The notes below the pieces were generated by a model. It made no database searches. It was not told the origin of the DNA and saw nothing but the letters and a program-made list of their open reading frames with translations. DNA of 64,000 nt from Filobasidium wieringae (lineage: Eukaryota; Basidiomycota; Tremellomycetes; Filobasidiales; Filobasidiaceae), in assembly GCA_001600055.1 (NCBI GenBank), contig BCIV01000021.1, positions 262,290 to 326,289 of the forward strand, in the 5' to 3' direction. This document shows positions 22,901-34,329 of the stretch, piece after piece (position 1 is the first letter of the stretch; each line of letters begins with the position of its first letter). Both the position numbers and the translations under genes were made by a program.

Positions 22901-24671
22901 CAGCTGACAGTCGCATGTTGAAGCTCTCTCAATCCGCTGTTAACAGATCCGTATTACGGTATCTTTACCCGTTCCAAGTGGTCCAGCAATTCATCCTCTT
23001 CATCGCGTTTGGAACAGTAATTGGCGAGTTGAGATGCGATTACGCTATTCAGATGAGACTGCTGAAATTCTCCGAACAGGTATCGTTGCAAACGTTTATG
23101 ATAGGATCAAAAGTCAACAGTACCAAGATATCTTGACTACAATCATTGGTCAGTCAGGTATGACTGGCCGCCAAGAACCATATCAATTGATTGGGACGTG
23201 TTGCATCACAGAGACTGGGAAGACAGCACCGGACGAAATCACTCGATCGTCTTCATACTGGTTGTCCTGGTTTGCCATCCAGAGCGTTGTCGCTTTTTGT
23301 GGCTTCCTGTTTGGTACCTTTATGTTTCAAGTTGCGTGTTCCTGCGCAGTACTCGACACTGATTGAGTCCACCTTCAGGATGCAAGGAGCGGTTCTTCAA
23401 ATGGTGGGACGATCATCATAGAGGCGCGCCTACTGCAAGGGACCGTTTCCGTCGCGACCTAGCCGAGCCATTTGACGCCGGCTATCGGATGTCGAATCTG
23501 GTAAGACGGAGTCTACTCAACTAGAAGCGAAAAAGAACTGACGGACCAAACAGATATTCCAGATGACTGTCGCTCTGGTCATGGTACCTATCGCGCCTCT
23601 ATGCTCTGTGATCGCTGCATACATGTTGTTCTGGACTAATGGCGCTTACCGATTTCAAATGTAAGCTCTTGAAACATTACATCCGAAGTATCTCGTTGAC
23701 CCGGTCGATTGAGTGCGGACAGTCTGATGGTTTGTGAGGATCACTGGGAGGGTAGGGGGGAAATCTGGCAGGATCTGTGCTTGCGCCTGAATCTTGCACT
23801 ATCGGTGATGCATGTGGTTCTGGCGGGAGGTATGCAAATCAGCCTGGCTACTGCTAGCGAGTGGGTTGGCAACTGATTGACTTGATAGTCCTCGCGAATC
23901 AAACCAAGTCTTGGCAGTTGTCTGCAGGAGCGCTGATCCCGGTGGTCATCCTTTGCTTGACCTATCAACTCATCTTGAAATTTGAGCTCAAGCGAATGGA
24001 TCTATGTCGACAGGTCCCATGGTACTCGCTATGCTGGGGCAAAAGGGCAGGCAAGGAGCTCAAGGAAGGGCCTTTGGGAGATGCAACAGTGGACGCGGCG
24101 GTCGCGAAGGTGCTGGAAGCTCAGGAAGATGACGGAGAAGAGAAGACAACAATTCGAAAGGGGAAGCCGCTTGCGATGAAGAAAAACAAGCTTCTAGAAA
24201 TATTCGGACAGGTCGCCCAGCGTCAGGGGAAGATTGCAGCGCTAAGGAATCTAAAGAAACTGAAGCTCAAAAAGGCACAACCCGCGTTTGTGTTTGGGCA
24301 TCCTGCGCTGAAACCCGATGCCGATGTCCAGTACAAGCTCTTGTTGACTCCCGCGCAGCTACCAACTCTTGGCCATTTGTTATGGAGGTTGCTCATAGAC
24401 TATCAGAGACGAGGCAAGAAGGATCCCGTACGGGGGATATGTGGCAGAGCTCTCAACCATCTATTCCATGGCATATTGAAGAAGAAAGTGGAAGTTTCTG
24501 ATCTTGCGCAGGTGGGTGATTTTCGAGAGAGCAGAAATCCCTGTACTTAATCATTTGGATTGACAACAGCTGTTTGCGCCACGTCTAAAATCCGATGGCT
24601 GGATTGTCAAGCGGCTCTGCGAGCCAGGTCCAGCAGAGAAGAACCAGCCGAACGGAATACCCTTGAAGTAA
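19991..24671 (+). CDS. OSCA/CSC1-like mechanosensitive or stress-gated channel (exons partly unresolved)
   Basis: A long multi-exon gene, about 15 or more exons; start and end are firm, the middle (21.0-23.5 kb) is not fully traced. Exons I trust: 19991-20137, 20191-20238, 20334-20428, 20485-20819, 20877-20940, 23889-24511 and 24570-24671. Order of motifs matches the DUF221/OSCA family: an N-terminal TM with PFIALGFFVFLYFRPN, a loop, HIVMLRFTRTCFHLMIAIAILASVTLL, a cytosolic segment with a coiled helix (LKLEKNIAEATRRKKAEI), VFATWDTTVLAIAAL and MVLAPPEK, then multiple TM segments (IFYLVTFVCVAGPIVLA, LPVILMTLVNGFLVPF, MTVALVMVPIAPLCSVIAAYMLFWTNGAYRF, WQLSAGALIPVVILCLTYQLIL). The C-terminal cytosolic part has AFVFGHPALKPDADV. 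Family members are osmotic or stress-gated cation channels. Exon 3 of this gene needs an unusually short intron (about 30 nt), so that junction is uncertain. It converges on the CorA gene with only 42 bp between them. Confidence 0.8.
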
Positions 24672-24713
24672 ACTTAGCGCATGGGGTATAGTCATCATTA
24701 TAGCTTGGGGTAT

Positions 24714-27700
24714 CTAGAGGTTTTCGTTATTGTACATGATCTTGCGCCATCTGGCAGTCATTGTTTGCCATCTAATGCTCCACGAATTCGGATTTGTTTT
24801 CGATTTGCTGGTTCCAGCCTTTCTTTTACTTTTTTGTTTGGCTTGCCACCGCCAGAATCTGACGAGTAGCAGCATGCATATTGCGATGATGATGACGACG
24901 ATGAGGATGATGACGAAAAGATATAACGGGACTGCGCTCCCATCGTCACGGGTGGTTGCACCATCTGGGCCGAGGTTGGTGGGGATGACCACATTCATAC
25001 TGAAAATGGCTGAAAACGAGGTATCAGCCTCTAACGATTCGATCCGTCGAACCGCCCGCGGGAACTCACAGATAACGAATTGCATTGGCAAGATCCCGAT
25101 CGTGACGCAAGACAAGGCGAGAATCAGGGTGTCTGTGTTTCCTCTGGCGAGCGCGAACGTCACACTGAGATGTGACATGTACGCTGGCTGACAATGCGAC
25201 AGGATGTATTCGTAGTGGGTAAGGGACGTTTGCAGCATGAGGATATGATCTGAGAATGAGATCGAGGGTTTGAAACTGTCTGTCAAGCGAAGTCAACGGG
25301 TATTCGCTCACCTTGAACGTCCCCAATGTAGGCTCCCACTTCCCCGTTATCTTCTGCCGCTCTTTTCTTCAGTTTAGTAACGACTTGGTATTTGGACCCT
25401 AACAACCTGGTCAGACCGGTCGTAAGCCTTCGAAGCTCGGTCATCCTGCGTAACATCGATGATCGGTCGAAGACAGGGCTGAACGCGGCGTCCCGGTTAG
25501 GGTTATGACGATGGAAATGGTTTAATCCGAGGAACACGGCTGCAGCGTGAAGTCCCTGGCTCGGGATCTGTAGCAGAGGTTCGTAACGTAGTTGACGTTT
25601 CCACAATCTGAACCGAGTACGAAGTACAGTCCATCGGGTCTTGTATTCCGCCTTGGTCTGTTGAGCGACGCGCGAAAGCGGGAGCACGTGTTTCTTGGTA
25701 GCCGTCTTTTCTTCCCACATCTTTTGCTCGGATGACCGGTCAGACAATTCTATCCCATCCTGTTCAGCTAGCGTCGCTCTGAGATTGGCTTCGGCTAGTG
25801 CGGGACGGGAACGATCGATCTTGACGGGCATGACGGAAGGATCGATCACGAGGGAATCGATTTCATCGACTTCTTCGTCGATATGACCGATCAGGGGGAA
25901 GAAGGCGTCGACGATGGAATCCATCAGTCCGTGTGCGATCCACTCTACAAGGAACGTCTATCAGGTGAAGCGTGTGGATGCATGGTGCAAGGGTCGTGCT
26001 TACCAGCATTAGTGACCTCCATGTCGACGGTCGAGATCTTTTCCCTGACGCGATCGATATGTTTCGAAATATCATCGTAATGAAACTAAGATTAGAAAGG
26101 AAGCGTTTCAGTCCAGATCGTTTCCCGCGATAAGAGGACCCGGGACTCACGCTGACGATCCCATCGGCGAATACCACCAGATACAGATTGATACCTCCCA
26201 CACCTACACCCTCCAACCCTTCCTTGCCCGGATTATCCTCCACGATCTCCAACTTCCCCTTCTTCCCTCCCGTCTTTGCGCCCGGCGGTTTGGTCTTCCC
26301 CGTCATGGGCATCCCGGTGGGTAAGAACCCGTTGGACCGAACCCCCGATCCGGATTCGGGTGCGGTATATTTGAAATAAGTCTCATCGATGGCTCGGAAG
26401 ACGATCAAGTAGTACCCCAAGTTCTCGAACACGTCGATCTTTTCCCTAGGGTCTTGCTGCAGTACATCTTCCAGTGTGAGTGGATGGAGGTGTAACAACT
26501 ACGGTCGCTCGAATCAGCTCGTCCTGCACGGGCTTGGTACGGTAGACCGTCGAGTCGCCCAAAAACTCACCTCTCCCAATTCCCTCAGATCTTCCCACCC
26601 CGGACAACTGACGTCCAACCACCAACACCCCTTCTTCTTCCTCTCCCGCCTCTCCCTCTCGTCCTCCTTGACCTTCTCCACCGCCCGACTGAGGAGCGCC
26701 GTGGGGCCTCGTCGGACGGAGGGCCGCGGTACGGGTGGGAGTACGAAAGGTAAAGGTTTCCCGCCCGTCCGGGGATGGTGGGTATGGGTATGGGTATGGG
26801 CATGATGACTGGTATGACTGGAATGACTGGCAGTGGAGACGGTAGGGTTCAAACCGGGTCGTGTCGGGTTGAAAGGTAATCCGAGTTGCCCATGCCCATG
26901 TCCATGCCCAAGCCCAAGCCCATGCCCGTTGAACTCGGTGTTCATCCCTAATAAATCACTAGCCGATTTAGGCCGGACGATCTCGACGTGATCCTGGTTG
27001 GTCCGTTCGGGTGGACCTTGATGGATCAACCTCGATCGAGTGATATCCATCAGACTGGCTGTCCGTCGGGATCCAATCGGTCCCGTCGACTCGGGAGGAA
27101 CCGATAGTGATTGCGACTGCGACTGCGATTGCGACTGCGATTCCCCGCGAATAGTATCCAACCGAGATCTCGTCCGGCCCTGTCTAGGGGGGTCCGAAGT
27201 CACGGACGAAGCGGCGAGGGAAGACAGGTCGACGTCTTGTTCGGAAAGATCGACGATGGCTCTTCTTTTCCTGCCCGACCCTGATCTCCTCTCTATCGGT
27301 GGGTTCGTTGATGTCGGGGTCGATGTCGATGTCGATGTGGACGTCGGGATCGGTACCGGAACCTCCCCCGCCAACCCCTCCCCGACCCGTTCAAAAGCGT
27401 TCGAAGTAGGGGTGACCGGGGTCCCCGGTGGGGTTCTCGTCACCTCCTTCCCTTCTCTCCCCTCTCTCCCGTCTCTTCGATCTCTCCCATCCCCCCTCGA
27501 ATCCCCCCCCTCCGCCTCCGCCTCCCCCTTGCGCAACCCATCATACCCCGTCCTCTCCCTCTCCCCCCTCAACCGCCTCAGTATCGGGTCGAGGGAAGTG
27601 GTAGTGATCAATCTTCCTCTCCATCCCTGGTCCCCCGTGTCGCCGGTACCCGTATCTAAAGTGACACTCAAATCCCCACCCAAACCCAAACCCAAGCCCG

Positions 27701-28982
27701 GACCAGCCCCCACGTCCTCCTCATCAACGGGAAAAGGCAAGATCAAGCTAAACTCCCTCTTCCCCCCCCTCTTGCGCTTGCGTTTTCGCTTCCCACGTCC
27801 GTGTGCGTGGTCGTGCTTGCCGTTCCCATCTTTATCCCTGTCCCTGTGCTTGTGCTTGTGCTTGTGCTTGTCCCCGTGCTTGTCCTTGCCCGACCTCTGC
27901 CCGGCGGACCGATGGGACTTGGGTCGACCGGACTTGTTCCCCGTTCCAAGGCTTTTGAGGCTTTTGAACGTTTTCGAGGTCTTCGAGGTCTTGGAGGTTT
28001 TTACTGATCGGGTGGTTCGGGTGGTCTTATTGGTCTTGGAAGTTTTATTCGTCTTGGAGGTTTTATTCGTTTTATTGGTCCGAGCGGTACGGGTAGTCTT
28101 CCCACTCCTCGCCGTCCGAGGAGGAGCGGGCGTGGTCCGTAAAGTACCTCTAGATCTGGGTTTTCCCGTCCCTTCTCGATGATGCCCACTTTCGTTACCG
28201 TTCTTGTTGTTGCTGTTGTTGCTGTTGCTGTTGTTGAAGAACCGAGTGAACTGGGGAGGTAACCAAGTGGGTTTCGCGCTGATGGATCTGACGGATCTGA
28301 TGGATCTTGGGGAGTGGGGGTGGTCCGGGTCGGAATTGGATTCCTGATCGGTCGAGTTGGATGTACTTGTTGCCGAATCATCCGACCCCGAGTCCGACGA
28401 GCCTGAAGAGGTCGAGGATGAGGATGATGATGAAGAGGACGAGGACGAGGAGGAAGAGGAACTCCCAACCCCCCTGAGGGTATCCCAAACGTCCCTCACT
28501 CTTCTTCCGAAATCCTCGCTCCCGCTCTCGCTGTCACTGTCACTTGGGCTGGGGTCGTCGGCGATCAACCCCTCACCCAGACCTTGACCGGAAGAAGAGG
28601 CGGCGGGTAATCCCTTGGCACCGCGATAAAACGAATCAGTCGTCGGGTCAAAGTACCCCGTCTTGTTCCTCCCCGGTCTCAGCCCTGGTACCCCTCCCTT
28701 CCCCTTCCCCTTCCCCGTCCCCGTTCCCATCGTCCCCGTCGTCCCCATCGAGCCCATGGCGGTCATCGCTCTGTGATCATAACCCACCCCACCCAGCCCC
28801 GGAATTCCAGGCAAGGTCCTCCGATTGAGCAGCTCAGCGAACAGAGGTGGGGGTAACGGTTGGACGGGCGGGAGTGAGTCTGGGTTGAGGTCGAGGGGGG
28901 TTGGATAGGGGGATGAGGAGGCTGAGGCTGAGGGGGAGGAGATGTCTCTTGTTCCTGGGATGTGGTTGGGGTTGTCGATCAT
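24714..28982 (-). CDS. CorA-type divalent cation transporter with very long low-complexity N-terminus
   Basis: Six exons (28982-26571, 26498-26151, 26085-26004, 25944-25312, 25249-25070, 25009-24714), about 1316 residues. Exon 1 (804 residues) is nearly all low complexity: a polySer run near residues 174-195, Thr-Asn-Lys repeats near 285-330, a Lys/His stretch (DKHKHKHKHRDRDKD) near 370, QSQSQSQSQSQ near 615. The CorA fold follows: LLHLHPLTLEDVLQQDPREKIDVFENLGYYLIVFRAID, DGIVSFHYDDISKHIDRVREKI, EWIAHGLMDSIVDAFFPLIGHIDEEVDEID, a long helix, then two TM segments (DTLILALSCVTIGILPMQFVI and VPLYLFVIILIVVIIIAICMLLLVRFW). Between them the family's Gly-Met-Asn signature is Ser-Met-Asn (residues 1222-1224). 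The C-terminus is Lys/Arg-rich. The predicted role is Mg2+ or other divalent cation transport, tentatively at the plasma membrane or vacuole. GC content is visibly higher than in neighbours. Confidence 0.85.
27951..28092 (-). repeat. Thr-Asn-Lys / Thr-Ser-Lys coding repeat in the CorA gene
   Basis: A 9-nt-type imperfect repeat coding NKTSKTNKTSKTNKT and similar units, inside exon 1 of the CorA-type gene. Near-identical repeated codons suggest recent copy-number change. Confidence 0.6.
28404..28461 (-). repeat. PolySer-coding low-complexity repeat in the CorA gene
   Basis: A tract of Ser codons (AGC/TCC/TCG variants) coding a run of more than fifteen serines, inside exon 1 of the CorA-type gene. 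The codons are mixed, so this is not a pure triplet expansion. Confidence 0.6.
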
Positions 28983-29384
28983 GGCTGACAGCGGGAGCGA
29001 GGGAGGGGACGTGGTGGATATTAGCCTACACCGGATTTACTACTGAACTGTCCTCCCTCGTTCGTCGGTTAGTAACCCGTCACCCAGCAGCATCGACGCA
29101 GTGCAGTGCAGAGCGAGGTGACATACCATCGAACAACCAATCACGTGCAACCGCAACGTCCTCTCAACCCTCCTTTAAGAACAACGTTGATAGCCAAAGG
29201 ATCCAAAGCACATCGGGCATATCCAATAACAACCCGCCGAGGATTCATAAATAACCCAAAACACTCGACAACGTGCTCCAGTACAAGCAAGCTACACGGC
29301 GCCCTACCATGCACACCTCGGACTGGTCGTCCACCGCGATTGTCAGATCACGTGACACAGACCCATAACGGACGACTACCCCCG

Positions 29385-30760
29385 CTACTCCCCCCGCTGA
29401 AACCTCGACAAGCTGGGATCGTTCCAGTTCAGAAACTCCCCGCTCAGGTGATACATCTCCCCACCCCGCGCTGCTAGGCCCGCAATCACGTGTCCCGGGC
29501 TGGAGCGAGTGAGCAAGGGAAGTCAGAATCGAATGACCCAATGAACATGAAACCCCACCCGACTCAGCGACTCGTACGACTCACTCGAGAGGATGCAACA
29601 GTTTCCCCTCCTCGTGTGCCCCGGTGAATCGACGGAATTCGACCGGGTCCATCCCCCTCTGTCCCAAGTCCCGGAGTTTGGCTTGCATTCCCGTCTGTCC
29701 CGCGCGAGTTCGAGTTCGAGTTCGAGTCAAAGATGATTACCGTCTCCCGTTAGCCACAACGAGAACCAAAGAGAGGAAGAGAGAGAGAGACGGGGGGGGG
29801 ACGTACATCGACCATCCCCGGTCGGACGGAGAACGAACTGATGGTCTTCTCCTCGTTGGCGTACGTCCTGCATAGCGAGTTCACCGCGGCCTAAGGTGGG
29901 CGGAGGTTAGATGGGCGGGGTCGGAGATCACGTCAGGGGAGAGCGGAGATGGGATCAGGGGAGATCGAAGATGAGCAGAGAAAAGAGAAAAGAAGAGACG
30001 AGACGAGACGCTGGGAGGACCCACCTTGGTAGCGTTATAACAACCCCAACCGCTCGTGTTACCCGTGGCCGCCCCGCTACTGACCATCACGACCGTGCCC
30101 CTCGTCCCGCTCGTTCTCGCCTTGGCTTCTGGTTTCGCTTCTGATCCCTGCACGGCGTTACCAGACCCAGACCCAGACCCGGACGGGGGGCGCAGGGAAG
30201 ATTCCCCCCTCAGGTACGGCGTGGCGTGTTGTAACATGGAGATGAGGGAGAAGAGGTTGGTATGGAACGAATCCTGCCATGTCCGGATGCTATGGGAGGG
30301 GTCCGCTATTGGGCCTGTCGAATGTCGTCAGTCGAACGATGAGCACAACTAAGCGGGGACCACGACGACGAGAAGAACGCCTCGAGGCTCCGACGCCGAT
30401 GCTGACCGATAGGATCCAAAGTCCCGGCATTCAGGACCAACCCGTCCAGCCCTCCGAACATTTCATCTGCCATCCTGACCGCTTTGAGGGGGATGGAATC
30501 GTCCGCCACGTCCCCCTGGACGAACCCGATCCTCCCATCGTGTGCGTGTGCTAGTTCGGAGAGGGCGGGGGGGAGGGAACGGGAGATGGCGATGATCCGG
30601 GCGTTGTAGACGGAGAGCAGGATTCGGGTGATGGCCAGTCCTAGACCTTTGGAGGCGCCTGTGGTGCGGGAACAGGTGCGGGGAAGGGGTTAGTTGGGAT
30701 GGTGGGAATGGGCGCACGGGAGGGGGGGTTACCTGTTACGATTATCCTGGGGGATGACAT
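29385..30760 (-). CDS. Short-chain dehydrogenase/reductase (sepiapterin/benzil-reductase-like)
   Basis: Six exons (30760-30733, 30658-30407, 30314-30025, 29890-29807, 29694-29585, 29499-29385) encode about 292 residues. SDR signatures in order: TGASKGLGLA (cofactor binding), NAGTLDPI, catalytic Ser in VMVSSGAA, catalytic Tyr and Lys in CYNATK, then FSVRPGMVDTGMQ. The C-terminal part (PLDPGHVIAGLAA, LSGEFLNWNDPSLS) matches fungal SDRs of the yeast YIR035C/IRC24-like type. A Gly/Ser-rich insertion (GSGSGSGNAVQGSEAKPEAKA) precedes the Ser motif and is unusual. Substrate unknown. The promoter is shared with the aminotransferase on the opposite strand (256 bp). Confidence 0.88.
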
Positions 30761-31016
30761 TGTTGAGGTCGTCTAGGAGGTGCTGTAGGTGGTGGTGGGT
30801 GGTGGCAGTGCTGGTGGAGTGCAAGTACTTCGGAGTATAATGAGTCATCTCCCACCAGTTGAACTGTGAAAACGGGCGTCTCCGCTAAGCGCTCACTCGT
30901 GTAAAACACGGAAAGTCGTTCTGATAAGAAGCAGCCGACTGCATTGACTGTATTTTCTACCTGGCTACCTACTCCACACGCCATAGCTCCATAGACCCTG
31001 TAGACTACCACACACC
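30761..31016. promoter_or_regulatory. Compact bidirectional promoter between SDR and aminotransferase
   Basis: 256 bp separate two start codons on opposite strands. It must supply both promoters, which may be co-regulated. No known site was recognised. Confidence 0.4.
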
Positions 31017-31665
31017 ATGCCTGATCTAGATTACAACGACATCCTCTCGGAAAGAGCAAAGCTTTCTCTCCCAGATGGAAGTGAGTCCCCCCGTCGTCCG
31101 TTCTCAATTTCATCCCCTGATTCTTCCCCCATCTCCGTTCACTCCCAGTCCGTGGTCTTTTCCCACTAGAAAAGACCTGTAAAGTCTCTTTCGTACGTCC
31201 ATCCACCGTCTTCCTGAGCCAGCGGGGAACGGCGCAGTTACTGATCACAGACCCTCATGATGACACGCCCAGTTGGCGGGGAAACCCAACCCCCTGACGT
31301 TCCCTTTCTCGAGCATGACGCTTCATCTCAAACCTCCCCTCGAGGCGCCCGTCTCCCTTCAAAACGGGGCACAGGGGACGGAGAGTGTTTCCGGGGAGAA
31401 CACGGGGCCGGGTTCGGATGGGGGAGTCGATCTGGAGATCGAAGGGGAGGATATGCAGGAGGCTTTACAATAGTCCGTTCCCCCCCTTTTTTTTTCTGTG
31501 TCCTTCCGAGAGCGAACGTTCTGATCAAGAGGAATGGGGGTTTTGACGACGCTCGCAGCTCGGCTACGGCAGGATTACCTCGGTTGAACGCGTTCTTGAT
31601 GGAATTCACATCCAAGATCCATAATCGACCCATCCCTCAACCTCCTTCCTCCAAGTCCAAACCCT

Positions 31666-31700
<35 letters not shown>

Positions 31701-33109
31701 TCGACCTCGACCCCTGAACTCTCCCGGCCCGCTTCTCCCCATCACCCCACCCCCTCTCAAACCGCCAAGCTCACCGAAGAGCTCAGGGATACCGCCACGG
31801 GCGAAGTCACACAGGAAAACGTGCACGCCCTCAAAGCCTCGAACGCGAACGGCGATGCGCAAGAGGGAGAAGTCCCATGGAGAGTCACGGTAGGGGGAGG
31901 ATGTCAGGATCTCCTCTTTAAAGCCTTCTCCTCCCTACTGAACAGGGGGGATAGCATCCTCGTCGAGACCCCCGTCTACGCCGGGGTCTTGCCTCAGTTA
32001 TTGAGCATAGGGACGGAACAGATCGAAATCGCCGTGGACGAGCATGGCGTCACCCCCCAAGCGTTGTCCCACGTCCTCTCCACCTGGCCCTCGGGGAAAC
32101 CCAAACCCCGCGTACTCTACGTCGTACCCGTCGGATCCAACCCTACGGGGACGTCCAGCACGACCGAGAGGAAGTTGGAAATCTTGAGGATCTGTGTGGC
32201 GAATGGGATCGTCATCATGGAAGACGATCCTTATTACTTTTTGGCAGAGGAGAGGAGACCGTCCTTTTTCGAACTGGAGACGAGGGTCACGAGGAGGGGA
32301 GGATACGTCGTCAGGTTTGATAGTTTTAGTAAAGTCTTGAGTTCGGGCATGAGATTGGTCAGTCCAGGGTCGGGTCGATTCGAGCGTTTTTCCTTGAAAC
32401 TGATGGACCGTTGGACGATCATGACTACGTACCCTCCTAGGGATTCGCTGCGGGCCCGGAAAGGATCTTACAAGCTATGGACGTTCATACTTCCGCAGCC
32501 AACTTGCAACCGAACGGGCTCGCTCAAGCGGTCGCTTATAGGTTGTTACGATACTGTCAGTCCCCCCCCCCCTCCCTCCTGTCCTTCTTTCCATCCATTA
32601 TCGCTCATCCGGTTATCCGTATTGTCGATTTCCTGGCCCGATCAGGGGGAATCAAAGGGTTCGTGGAACATGGAGAACGAGTCGCTAGGTTTTACAAGTC
32701 GAGGAGAGACGTGTTCGAAGCCATCGCTCATAAACATCTGGACGGGTTGGCCCGTTGGGTTTCCCCCGTTGCCGGGTTCGTCCTGCGTTTACCTTTTGCC
32801 CGGTTGTCACAGCCAACTAACCCCCCGCCCCACCCCACCCCCTTGGCCCGTTTTTTTTTCGCCACCTTTAGGATGTTCTTATGGATCGACGTCTCACCCA
32901 TAACCGATTCCGCCTCGTTGGTACAGAAAGAAGCTCTCGAGCTCGGGGTCCTGGCCGTACCCGGGTTCGCGTTCTTGCCTAATCACGGGACGTCTTCCTT
33001 CTTGAGGGTCAGTTTCTCCATCGTCGATTTGGAGAGGGATGCCGAGCTCGGGTTTGAGCTCTTGGCAAAGGCTATTAGGATGAGGTTGGAGGTGGAGGGG
33101 AAGGAGTAG
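31017..33109 (+). CDS. Kynurenine/aromatic-type PLP aminotransferase (ARO8/KAT-like)
   Basis: Seven exons (31017-31080, 31149-31192, 31273-31472, 31559-32357, 32441-32555, 32646-32775, 32872-33109) give about 529 residues. Fold-type I aminotransferase motifs: IRGLFPLEK, LAGKPNPLTFPF, YSATAGLPRLNAFL, TVGGGCQDLLFKAF, ETPVYAGVLPQL, YVVPVGSNPTGT, MEDDPYYFLAEE, and the PLP lysine in FDSFSKVLSSGMRL. AANLQPNGLAQAV and PNHGTSSFLRVSFS follow. This order fits alpha-aminoadipate/kynurenine (AADAT) or yeast ARO8 enzymes, acting in Lys, Trp or aromatic amino acid metabolism. Exon 4 carries a roughly 70-residue Thr/Ser/Pro-rich insertion with a Thr run between FTSKIHNRPIPQ and WRVTVGGG, absent from the usual family. 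Introns 5 and 6 have poly-C or poly-T tracts before the AG. Confidence 0.9.
31665..31712 (+). repeat. ACGACC hexanucleotide tract coding polyThr in the aminotransferase
   Basis: Repeated ACGACC units code an uninterrupted threonine run inside the enzyme. The nearly perfect repetition suggests replication slippage in coding sequence. Confidence 0.6.
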
Positions 33110-34329
33110 GGCGCGGTGTGGGAGGTGGATGGATGGGAGGGGGAGGGGAGAACGTTTAGAGGATGGTGGTTCGGGGGTTTCGGGTTGTGTCGTTTTCGCA
33201 TACGAACTATATGTCATACATCCCTGTCAAGCCGAGCTTTCCCATGCCATGCCTTTAGCTACTGACGTTCCAGACGGAACAGGCATCAAGGCAAGTTACG
33301 AGTTGTAGAGGCCGGCGAGTGAGCGTAATGGACTTCAACCTTGCGCGGACCAAGGGGGTGCTTATGTTATACCTGTGATTGGAATGGACCCGTACGGAGA
33401 GCGAAGATGCGTGATACGGGCCACAGGCTCGAGTGACGCGAGCGATCATCGAGCTGTCTGTGCACTATGTTGCGGAGATGGAAATCGAAGCTTCTATCGA
33501 TTCAGGACCGGTGATCAGCGTTGGAGGCTTAACGTCCGATAACGCAAGGGGAGATCGGCAGGCCGAACGAACTCGAGGGAGTCAAAGGAGTCACGAAATC
33601 GTGCCGAGAAGCTCTAGAAGTCGCAGTCTCATAGTGGTACTCAGACAGTATCATTAAAAACTCTTCGTAGCTCAATCCCTAACAGATAACGGATGACAGA
33701 ACCGATCTTACCATAATACCTATGAACACTACCTGGCACACTACGTCAACTGCGTCACACTCCTATATTATCTCTTCTCAAAGCGATCTATCATACACTT
33801 AATACACTTCTTATCGTGTCAACAACGCTCAGCAGCAACAAACTCCCAGAAAGTCATTCGCCGCAGCTGATATCGTGGGCTGCCGCTCCCCTGACATCAT
33901 CAGCAAACGGGAGTCGGAAGACCCTGTAGGGTCGTTCAACCCGAAGCACAGCTACCATCTACGCGGCTGTCACTTCGACGGAGCTTCGCTCTGTGCACAT
34001 TATCACGAGGTGAAGCGCGAGTGACGCTCGATTTTGATTCATCTATTCCAGCCTGCTTACGCGTGCTTTTCACCTTACAGACGCCAGACTAATCCCGATT
34101 CAGGGATACAGGTTTTGTCTTACGGGAAAGAATCAGAATCCCATAGCGGTTCGTTTTCTGCATTCCTTCTTTCCCGCATGGGGCACGATATACAATATAA
34201 CTCGATCCATTCTTCGTTCTCGGTTCTCGGTTTTCATTCTCAATTCTCAATTCTCAATCTTCATCTCTCAACTTTCAGACTCTCGATCCTCGACTCTGAA
34301 TGCTCAATCCCCAACCCTCAACCCTTCAA
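33110..34329. other. Convergent intergenic region, 1.2 kb
   Basis: Between the 3' ends of the aminotransferase (+) and the DUF2237 gene (-). Small frames exist but none has a recognisable pattern. Imperfect TTCTCAA/TTCATTCTCAA repeats occur near 34220-34270. Confidence 0.4.

Noticed and set aside
27040..28182. A 380-codon open frame on the plus strand inside the CorA-type gene
   Set aside because: Antisense to a repetitive, GC-rich coding exon; long frames of this kind arise from codon bias. The protein is low complexity with no family pattern.
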